A stretch of 64,000 nt of DNA from Pterobdella sp. o SKG-2022 (taxonomy: Eukaryota; Annelida; Clitellata; Hirudinida; Piscicolidae), in assembly GCA_964035795.1 (NCBI GenBank), contig OZ038320.1:13561126-13625125 (forward strand), written 5' to 3'. Made by a program: the position numbers and the translations under genes. Shown here one piece after another: positions 48,201 through 60,200 of this stretch; the stretch's first letter is position 1, and each line of letters starts with the position of its first letter. Under the pieces are notes generated by a model, which ran no database searches, was not told where the DNA came from, and worked only from the letters and a program-made list of their open reading frames with translations.

Positions 48201-51200
48201 TCAACTATCTGATGCGTTAGATTAAACCTTTCTATAAGCACGTAGCTAAAACGGTTCTGATTACTTCAGTTCTTCTCATGACTGTTTTGATTGTCTGCAC
48301 TGGCTACCTGTTATCCAAAGATGCCAGTTCTTCATTTTTAAAGTGGGTCTTCTTATTTGAGTGGAGTCGGGTATGGTGAAAATTTTAGAACCATAAACAC
48401 TGCAAATTATGTGTGCTGTATATTTTAAAGCAAAAAGTTTATTAGAAAAAGTTGAAATTGGTGTTTTTAAAGTCTTTTGGTGGCATTAAAATACTATAAT
48501 ATATAAACATATTAGAATTTACATTCTTCATTAATTTCTATTAAAAAGGAAATTTTTCTGAAAATTTTGAATTTGATAAATACACAATTTTTAAAAAATA
48601 CTTCATCGACTTATTAACACGTGTAGCTGGCAAGTATATTTTGTGCAATGTTCCTTGGCTTTTCAATCATCTTTTCAAGACGTTTGAGGACATAGCTAGT
48701 TAGTTTCATAGATCAAGAAATTTTATTCGAATAAAAAATTTTTTTTGAAATTTATGTTAATACTAGCTAATATTTTTTAAATTTTTTCTTGTAAAAGAGA
48801 TTTGACTAATTAAAATTTAGTCAAAAATATACAAATACGTTCTTACTCCTACTATCTATAATGTATATATAAAAATAAAACATTGGATTTTTTCAATTTA
48901 TATGATCAAACTTTATTCAACATGGACACATATAAAGAAACAGCAATGGCATCGTTGATGATGTTGCGAGAAGAAGTGGCGTTGGAAGTGAAAGTGCATT
49001 GGAAATCTTCTTTCATCACTACTCAGAATGCGTGAGTGTATTTTGATAATCGACTGATGGTTCATTAGTTTCCAGAACGCACTTAATTTAAAAGTTGTTA
49101 CAGGTATCTTTCCGAAGGCTTGAGTAAAATTTTTGACGAGGCTTTTTATGAATTGTCAAGTTTTCTAAACCGGTTATAGACTCTCAGATTTGTTTGTTTC
49201 ATTATTATTTCAACTTCTATATACATTATTTCAGATGGTTTTGGCTTTTTGAGTTTTTAGTTCCTACGATGATTCTTTTTATTGTTGCAGAGTTAGTGAC
49301 TTCCCATTAAAATTCGAAATAAAAATTTTTCAAAAAAGCAAAAAATTTTATAAAAAGTATACTTCACAGTGCGGCCCATGATGTCATCAATTACTACCTG
49401 TATGACCATTACGAAAACTTCATCATAAATAACGTTGTCCAAGAAATCGACCAAAGACGGTTATCAAAATTCAATGCTCAAATACTTCATTAATTTAGTA
49501 TTTTCAGCCCCAAATTTCTTTATTCAAGGTGAAAACCTTTCAAAAAGTTTAACAAAATGTCACGAAGCTTTTTCAAGTAACTTCATTGTCTTTCATCTTC
49601 TTTAATGACACTTCCATATCACCACGATTAAAACCAAAAAGTGCTAACTTTTTTTATTATTGCTACATTTTTCGATATTAATCAAATGATAATATTTTTT
49701 CATCTCTTATAGCGTTTTCATCAGTCTTTATTACCTCCAAAAATACCATGAAGTGTTTATCATTATGTTGTTTTTCTCAAAAGAGGTACTTTTCCTTCTC
49801 GCTTTTATTGTTTCTCTTTTTATTATGATTTTCTTTTATTGCAAAGTTAGCTGTGGTTTTCAATCTATTGGAGATTTTTTTTAATTATCTACTATACTGA
49901 AATTATGTTCTATTTTTATTTCTATTTATCTTGGTAATTAAAAATTTTTTTTATCAAATATTGTTCTACTGAAATAGATGGCAGTTTTATATTAGATAAT
50001 CTTTCAATATGTTAAAGATGAATTTTTCAAATACGTCTTTGTGTATTTTCTTTCTATTTTTATATTTTTGGACTTGCGAAGACCAATGAAATAAAACTAC
50101 TTTTTTTTAATTACCCTAAATGTATCAAAACCATACTTTTCTCCCGCAGATAGAAGTTAATCATTTTTTGATATAGATTTCGGTATGAACATTCTACATT
50201 GTATAGTTTATTGGAAAATTTGGGAATAAATTTTCATTGTCAAGTGACATTTTATTGAAAGGTTTGAGAAAATCTTCTGTTATTTATTATATATTTAATA
50301 TTATTTTTGAGACGCAGACATAATTCACGAAGGTTGATTTCAAAGTTTACATTCAATAAAGTCATGCTGTGCTTTCTCTCCAAATATTACTTTTTGTTAC
50401 TTTCAGGTTTTGTTGTGTAACCAAAAAATTTTCTGCTTTTGAAACCCCAACTTTGATATTTTAAAAGTCCAACTTGTCAACTTCCTTTAAATCCAACTTG
50501 CCACCTTTATACGTCTTTCTTGAATTCCAAAGATTTTATTTATTATTTCATAAACACTTATGACGTTAGCAAAATACAACATCACTTGTTTCTTATCATT
50601 TTTAGACCAAAAAAGTTATTAAAATATGTGTTTTGCAGACAAAAACGAAACCGGCCAACCATATTGCCTCTAAAGAGACAAGAGAGCAAATTGTATATCA
50701 TATCAGGTAACACCTTCAAAACAAAAATTTTTCATAGTGTAAAAAAAAACTACTGTATAAGGAAGTGACTTAACGGAGAAGGAAAGGGATGAACGATTTT
50801 GGAAACTGTTGGTCACAACGGCATTTCTCCTTATTACAATCTTCATCTTTCTTATTGACCACTATGTCTATAATACTGTCAAGTTGGTTAAGTTGTTAAT
50901 CTTATAAATAATGCTTTTTCAATTTCAACAATATGCAGGTATTTCCAAGAAAACCTGATAGTAATTAAAGTTTTCTCACAGAGTATGCTTCGTTTTGGTT
51001 TAAGTTGATTTCATTCATTTTCATTATTATTTTGGAAGTTTTTATGAAAATCTTCAACGGGAAGCATTCTTAAAACTTATGGTTTTTATTCAATTTTCTT
51101 AAAACTAAAAATATTTGCAGTTTTATCCATGAAGATAAAGGTATTTCAAATTTTTAATCAATTTTTTGATATCTTTGAACTTTTTATTGGCATATCAGGG

Positions 51201-54200
51201 CAAAGGAGCCTTATCAGAAATCATGGAAGGGTTGGTAGATGCTTTTGCTGACGTCAAAAACGAAGATCCTCACTTGAATGAGTCACAGTTTTATATTGAT
51301 TCTATCATTGTTACATTTTTTATTTTATTAGTCACGATTTGATAAAGTTTCATCCGCTTGTGCTGCCTCATATGGCGTTAACCAAGTTGTTGTTTTTTGC
51401 TATACCTTGGGACATTTTATGCCTCTAGTTGTTACCCTTACATTTTATACGTACAATTTCAAAATTTTTGAAGACTTCATAATCGATGATTTTCTAAACC
51501 TTTTTTTTGGCTTTTTTTGAAATCCCATATGGCACTTCTATTTCAAAATTTATCACAAAGAAACTGTTTCTGCTTGCACTCGTTTTTAATTATATTCACC
51601 AGCATTTGAATCATTGATGGTTATCGTAAAAGTTTGTCTAAATCAATCATCTCTGTTAGTTTGATCTCACACACGTTTTCGTTTTCAAACTTGCTTGTCG
51701 TTAACATATTTACCCAAACCTGTGAGGCTAGAATTTGAAGCTGTTTGATTTGCTCTCTATATGCATTTCAATTTCTCGAAATAAACGCCTAGTTGCAGAG
51801 TTGATTTTGCCGTATGAGTGGTTGCTTTTTCTGTTTTGCAAGATTTCCTGTTTTTGCAGTGTGCATTGAAAAATTGTGCCAATCTTACTTTTTTGTTACG
51901 GTTGTGAGACGTGTTGTAGACGTATAGCGCTTCTTTGGTGAATGTGTCATAGTAGAAATGCTTCTAAAAATATATTTCTTTCTCATCGGTCCGTGAACGT
52001 ATCTGAACAGCGGAACTTTTTCACTAGTTTTTAGTCACATTGCTAAAGTAATGCATGTGCGGTAAATTGTTAGTGTACTAAGACTTAACTGACTCTGGAA
52101 GCAGCCAAAATTTTGGGAAGTGTTTGAAGATAGAAAGATGTTAATTTTCAGTTGGAATACGTCTAGTAAAAAGTTAGTGTGGTTTCCACCAATTATTTGC
52201 TTCCGCAGTGAAGGAAACGAGATTGAATCGTTTTGAAAAGCTTTATTGCTGTAATGAAAAACCCACACTTGTATTGACTAGCATGTGTGCATCTCTTCTA
52301 TTGCAAATATCTTTTGGTATCATGAGAAACAACATAAATTGTGTAGCTTCAACAGGATCAACTTTTTTTCACCTGAAAGATGACTTCTATAATTATGTTT
52401 GAAGACAGCTCAAAACACCTTTGCTCGAAAATTTTAATGAAATAGTTTTTATGAAGAAAATAACTAAAAACTTTATAAAAGTTAATCAAGACTGAAACAT
52501 TGTTCGATGAATAAATTTTTTATTTCTTAACCCGTTTGTGCCCAAAATGTTAATGGCAGTAATTCTTTATTGAAACTTTTGTTCCTACCTTAAAACAACC
52601 TTATGAAAACATAGAAAACAACAGATTTTAATTTTGAAAAAAAATAAGCGAGATAGAGGGTGATTTTATATGAGATCGATGGGCAAGTGTTAGCAAATAG
52701 TAGCAAATAGGCTTTTAACCGCATAGCATTAAAAAAAGTAGTTTCAAGAATTTAGTTCACTTTAATTTGATTTTTAAAACCAATATATAAAAATATTTAA
52801 AATTTATATAATTATACGTAATTAAAAGTTTTCAAAAAGTTCTAAAAAAAAATTTTTTTTCAAAATTATTATGGATTTTTCACGGTTTGTTCTAATATTC
52901 AACTGGCAGAAAACGAAATTTCACATATAATAACCAAAAAATATTTGAACAACAGAAAACGAAATTTCACATATAATAACCAAAAAATATTTGAACAACA
53001 GAAAACGAAATTTCACATATTATCGAAAAATTCATCAAATTTTTTGGAAATAAAAATTTTCATTCTTATTTATCATTATGATATAACTAAATTCAAGCTA
53101 TGCTCAAAGTAACCATGAATTTTTCCAGTGTCTGTGGTCCAGCGGTGCATGTCTTGTTTTGGCATCTTCTTTGGTCATTTCTAATTATTATAACATGTTT
53201 TTGAAGATTGAAATAGGCATCATTAAAAGCTTGTGGAGGCCTTGAACAGTTGTATCTTTTGATTTGCTGTTGCCTAAATGCAGAGTTTTTGAAGTAGAAT
53301 CGGCTAATTCCTCCCCTAAATGTGACCAAAACCGTTTTTGGGCTTTTGTATCCCTTTCCTCGTTTGACCAATTACAGATTATTTGAAAGTTTATTACTGC
53401 CATACCAAGTATTCTTGTAAACATTGGCCAATAAGATTTTAGCCTTTATTGTGGTGGCATTTTTGCTTGCCCACCAATCGTCCTTATCCACTCCACACAT
53501 TTTTGAGCCAAATGTTTCAAATACATTAAGCCGTGGAACTAAAACTTTGATTATAATTCATTTTTCCAACAAGTTACTTCATGAATAAGTTCAGCTGCAT
53601 CATAATTTGTTCCAAAGTTTACCATAGTATTATCTAGCCACCTCACAATTAAAATTTCTTCATTGATATCGAAACTATAGCTGTGTGTCTCTTTTTGCTT
53701 ATTCGTTGTTTTTTTGTCAGTCAAAGGGCCTTTTCTTAACCTGTCATTTTTATATTCTCTGTTGCTCAAAAACCAAAACTTTTTAGATGAATCAATAATG
53801 GATAACTTGTGAAAAAGTTGTCAAAAAATGCAGTGTGCGATTGGATTTCTTCTACCGTATCCAACGTTTTCAGAAAAACTTATGATCTTAGTTGTAGGCC
53901 TTTCCGTTGATCTGATAAGTTTTTACCACAATATAGGTTAAAGTTAGAGCAATAGCTTGAAGAACCGCACAATACCCAAAATTCGTAGCCAAATATAATT
54001 GGCTTGTCCCTAATAAACTGTTTGAGTGTGTAATGTATGAAATTTTGTTTCACTCAATTATAAAAATAAACTAATATTCACAAAAAGTTATTTTTCATTA
54101 ATTTGACTATTTTATTTATTTCTTGTAATATTCTGTTTTTTAAAATTCAAATTCCACGAATTATAATGTATTTTGTGTAAAAAGCCCATTTGCTAACACT

Positions 54201-57200
54201 TGTGGCCATTGATCTCATATGAGATCAGCAACTTTTAATGCCTTTAATTCTGTCAATTTTTCATGTATCTCTAGTTTTATAATTTTATAATATTAATTAA
54301 GGATAACTTAAAAATACTCCATTTTGTTCCAACATAAAAATAAATTATTATGCCTTAATTGAATGTTTTTCGATAAACGTCCGTCAAAGGGAAGTTTGGG
54401 CAATTTTAAGCTTAATATTATAAAATAAAAATTCAAGGAAAATGAATTCAATATTGAAGATATAACCCTAGATAATAATAAAAATTAATTGGATTTGGAT
54501 AAATATTAACCAATAATTAGTAAAACTGTTAGATGTGAGTGATCTCATATGAGATCAATGGGCACAAACGGATTAATAATCTCGTGATGCCACAATCGTT
54601 AAAAGTCCTCAGGCTAGCTTCTTGTTATTTGAGATTATATTAGCCGTTTAATTTTCGTCCTTCATTTAAACCTAATTGATTTTTAATAAATTAAAGTGTT
54701 TTGAATAAGATTATTGTATTGATTATTTTTTATTTTGAAATATTATGATGTCATAATTTTGTATCAATAAAATATTCGAAACAATATACCAGATGTGTGC
54801 ACATGATAAGTGAGGTAGATTACAAAGGAATGCTTCAGATTGGTAGAAACTTTTCGCAGTACTTTTTTCATTATTTCATCTTAATTTAAAATTTCAGGCT
54901 TACTCTTCCTCTACTGTTACTTCTCAATTTTCTTCAAGCACAAAATGATGCGCTTCAAAGTTACCGTTTTAACAAATGAATTTTTGTGCTTGAATTTCAT
55001 ACAATAACATCAAATTATGAGAAGTTTTATGTTAAAATCTAATTCGCATTTCAAACCATTCAATACCTAGATCAGGTTGTGTGATTATTTTTTTCCTAAA
55101 AGACGTTTGCATAGAGGTATGTGGTTGTATAACCATATATTGAGAGCTCGTATTCCTCTCATGAAAATGACGTTTGACCGGTAAAAACAATATGTTTATT
55201 TAAATACTAAAAATTTATTCTATTATTTATGATTTTTAATGAATATAAAGATATAAGCAAGGATCTCTTTATATTTAGTTATGTATAATAATCTCTAAAC
55301 AAAATTACGGATCGTTATATTGTATAATTTCATTGTGGATACTATAATGACCCACCAAAAGGCGCAGAGATATGCTGGGTAGAAGAATCAGACAACCAAA
55401 TTTAATAGATAAATTAGCATCCAGGTTTGTTCAAAATTTCATTCAATTTCTGAATTTTTTTGCAATGAATATTTATAATTCGATAATGTTTTGACTGCTG
55501 AGTATATTGTTTTATCAAGCTTTCAAATTGACGCAATTATACCTGTATTTTGTGTAAGATATATGTAATAAAATGTATATAAAATATCTCATTAAGGTTC
55601 ACTCTTGTGGAAGATTGTTTGTCGTGCATGGCATATGAAAGTGTGTTTTGTGTGATGTGTGGTGTGGATGGAGGACCGTATGACCAGGGATTCACTAAAT
55701 GTGATAACTTCTCATGTACTGGTTCGTGAAAAATTACACTGTTTTTCTTAGTAGTTTTAATATGAATTATTGGGATAAATTTATATAAAATGATGGGGTA
55801 TTTGTCACCCATTAGATATATGTTTTTAGTTGAACATGGTTATTTTGTTAACAGGCGTCTATTGTTTGGAGTGTTTTGAGGAAAGCAATCATTTGTGTGT
55901 CTTGTGTTACAAACTTATATCCTACGATGACGAAGAGGCAAGTTTTCATCTTGCTGCGTTACATTATTCAAATGATATTATTTTATAGAAATAACATTAA
56001 TTTCTTTTTAAATAATTTCAAGTGATATTCGAAGTTTTGAATTGAGAATTTTTAAGAGTATTTGGCGATCTTATGCAATTCGCATAACTCGAAGTTAATT
56101 TAAGTTTAATGTAATGTGTTTTGTGAATTTTTTTGGAAATTATCTATTAAATTCAGGGCATTTACGAAAACTATAAAATTCTATTGAATCTACAGAATTC
56201 AATTTTGGGGATGTATTATTTTTATAGCGCTTTGTTCACAACGTTCAGGGACGCTTTTTTACGAACCACTTAAAAAAAAGTTTTGAGATTTTTAGAAAAA
56301 TATGTCAAGTTAGAGAAATTTCAAGTCAAGAAGAAAGAGTTCTTCCGAGTAAAGAGGCAAAGAAGGATAAAGCAGATTTAGCATAAAAATGGGAGAAGAA
56401 TGGTAGAGTTAAAAGCGAGAATCTTAGGCCAGCACGCTTGAAAGGTGAAATAAGGTGTCCCGAGAGAGGCGGGCCTACACGTGGTCGGAATATGTCCCCA
56501 AGAAGAACAAATCTGCCTCAAAACCCCCCGTCCTCTCTCTCTTCAAAAGAAGGACCTCAAATCAGGCCATATTTTTTATGGCCTGCCCCAACCAAGACTC
56601 GGACTGGTGAATAAGGGCTCAGCTGCTTCTTGCAGGAGATGTGGAAAGCAACCCGAGACCCTTGTGGTACTGTGCTATATGTGCACATAAAATCACCTCA
56701 TATCAAACCTCCATCCAATGCAATCATACCACTCCTCACTGGATTCCCCTCAAATGCTCACACATCATACTCAAATCCTACCCACCCTCATTCATATATC
56801 ACACACATCAAATTCCTACCCCAAAAACTTTTCTCCACATAACAACCTAACACAAAAAACTATTCACACACACCAACAAACCAAACCAACCACCCAAAAC
56901 CAACCAACTCCTCCTTTAACAACACCATACAACATCAACATAATACAGCTCCACATCAACTCAATCACCAAGAAAACAACTGAACTCACCCACCTAATAC
57001 ACAAACAAAAAATACACATTATCACACTACAAGAATCCAACCTCAACAGCAATCACAAAACCCCAAACATCTATAACTTCTCAGCCATTAGCCTAGATAG
57101 ACCCTCATCCCAAAAAGGTGGAGATTTGCTAACCTACATCAACAACAACATAACCTACTCACAAATCTCCACTCCCACAAACCTGATCACAAACAACATC

Positions 57201-60200
57201 GTAATCATCACAACAAAAATACATCTCAAACACACCAATCTACACATTTCAAACGTCTACATCCCACCCAACACCAACAACATAGGCAACTCAATCACCA
57301 ACCTATTCATCCACCTCACAAGCCTTCCCAATTCAATAATCACGGGTGACTTTAACGCCTACTTACAAATATGGCACTCTCCTTTCACGGACCACAGAAG
57401 CCAACTCATAACCTCACTCATCCTCAATTCAAACCACATCATTCTCAACCAAAACACTCCCACCCGACTACCATTCAACCCAAATCAACAAATTACCTCT
57501 CCCGACATCACCACAGCAGACACCACAATATCAGCCAACCTCACTTGGCAAACACTTAAAGCCTTGTACTCCGACCATCTTCCCATCCTCATCACATTCA
57601 AAAACAAATACAAAATACCCACAACTAAACCCCTCAGAACTCTCACTAACTACAAGAAAGCCAACTGACCCCAATGCACCAAACACATAGAACACGCCCT
57701 CTAAAACATCCCTTTCCACGAAGACCACCACACAGCTAACCACCTCATTACAAACGCTATACTCGCATCAGATCGCAAAAAAATTTTCTAAGTAACAATA
57801 AAACTCACCCACACCCCACTTTCCGAAAAAATCTCCTCAGTCATATCGAAACGAAACCACACCAGAGCCCTTAATAACAAAGATTCCTCACTACCCACAC
57901 TCAACCAATACATGACCCACCTCATCAACAACACAAAAAACAAAAATGGGAAAAGCACCTGAAAGCCGACTGGGACCACAAAAAAAAATCTCAAACCTAT
58001 GGGCTACAGTAAAGGCCTTCAACCCCAAAAAACCTACCACTCCCACCAATACAACCATCACTCACAACGACAAAACAGCCCACACAGACACACAAAAAGC
58101 CAACACACTAGATAAATATTTCAAATCAACCACAGAATACTTCTCCAACCCCACTCACAGAATAACAAACACTCACCAAATCACTCCCATCTACCCCAAT
58201 AACAATCACCAAATCAGATACTATCCTCGCTATAAAACAATCTAAAAATAACAACTCTCAGGACCTGACAATATCAACATCAAACATCTCAAATACCTAG
58301 GACCAATAGCCATCAAACACCTAACCAACTTCTACAACATCACAATCAACACAAACACTATACACCAAATATGGAAAACCTCGAAAATCATCCCCATCAC
58401 CAAACCCAACAAAAACCCTTTTCTCCTCTCTTCATACAGACCAATAGCCCTACTCTCTCCCATAGCAAAAACTCTAGAAAAAATCATCTTCCCACACATC
58501 ACCACTAATATAATCCTCCCAACACACCAACACGGCTTCAGAGCCGCACACTCCACCACCACAGCCCTACATCAAATCAAAAACACCATACTCACTGGTT
58601 TCAATAAACAAAAACCCCTCATAGAACAATCTTCACCGCTCTCGACATGACCAAAGCATTCGGACACGGTCAACATCCACCAACTCATCCACAAAATACA
58701 CAATACCCACATTCCTACAACAATTATAAAATTCCTGGACAACTACCCTGAAGGCCACCGACAATACACCTCATAAAACAATCACACATCAAAACACACA
58801 AACATCAAAGCAGGTGTTCCCCAAGGGGGCGTCCTATCACCCACTCTCTTCAACATATACCTCTCAGACATACCACTCCCCAAAAACAGCTCACTCAACC
58901 TCATCACCTACGCAGACGACATCACCATAACATCATTTCACCCCAACATCAACACAGCCACCCAGAACCTTCTCTCATATTTCAATGAAATACACGCATG
59001 GGCTCACAATAACAACCTACAAATCAACCCTATCAAAACCACATCAACTCTCATGACCCCAGACCCATCAGAATATGACGAACCCCTGAACATCCACATC
59101 AACAACATTCCCAACCCTACCATCCTTGGCTTAACTTTTGATCCCAAACTAAAATACCCACACAGACAACACCATCACTGAAGCAAAAAAAAACAGTCAA
59201 TCTCCTAAAACTCCTCACATCAACACACTGAGGAAAAAGCAAAGAAACACTCATCACCACATACAAAACATTACTCCTTCCCATCATCGAATACGCCAAC
59301 ACCATCTGGTCACCCATCATCTCATCCACCTCCCTCAACAAACTCCAAAAAATCCAAACGCAGCCTTGAGAACAATCACTGGCTGCACCCTAGACACCAA
59401 CACCCAACACCTCCACTCAGAGACCAAAATCCTCCCACTCCAAAACCACCTCAAAATTCACATATCACAACTATAACAAAAAACCCTTCACCCCACTCAT
59501 CTCTTACACCCACTCACCACACAAGAAGCCCACCCCAGATACAAAAAACAATCCCCATTCAACAACATCAACTACACCCTAAACATACCCTCCTCCACCC
59601 AGACCACCTCTCACACACAAATAAAAAACAACATGAAAACAATACACACAAAAATAGTTCATGACTACATATCATCCACTCACAACAAAATCCTCAGCAA
59701 GCAGCCCCCACCCATTCATGAATCAGAAACCACCCTAGACCACCACACTCGCCGCACTCTCACCCAACTCAGATCAAATAAATCTTCTTTCATTTTCTCA
59801 TACCTCAACAAAATCTCACTCTCATCTCATCCTTCACCTTTATGCCCACTCTGCCAAACACACATTCACGACACCTCTCACCTTTTCACCTGCCCCAAAA
59901 TAAATGTCACACTGGGCCCCGAGAGTCTGTGGACCGACCCCGCGAGAGCGGCTGAGCTTTTTGACCACTAGACGGTTTTGATGGGGACATGAGGAGCAAC
60001 CAACAAAACTAGGGTGCTTGGGGTAAAAAAAAATATTAAATAAGGTCTGAAAGATGAAAAAGAAAGTTAAAATTGAAGAATGTTTCCATCAAAGAACAGA
60101 TTTTAATTGAAGAGCAACAGTGAAAAGAGCCAGTCAAGGTCTACAAAATATGGAGAGATATGAGATTATTAGGGGTATAAGAAACTAGGGGAGCTCAAAT

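Noticed and set aside
52208..52402. 64-codon frame as the missing DCST-type exon between 51330 and 54900
   Set aside because: No resemblance to the family region expected there and no matching splice phases.
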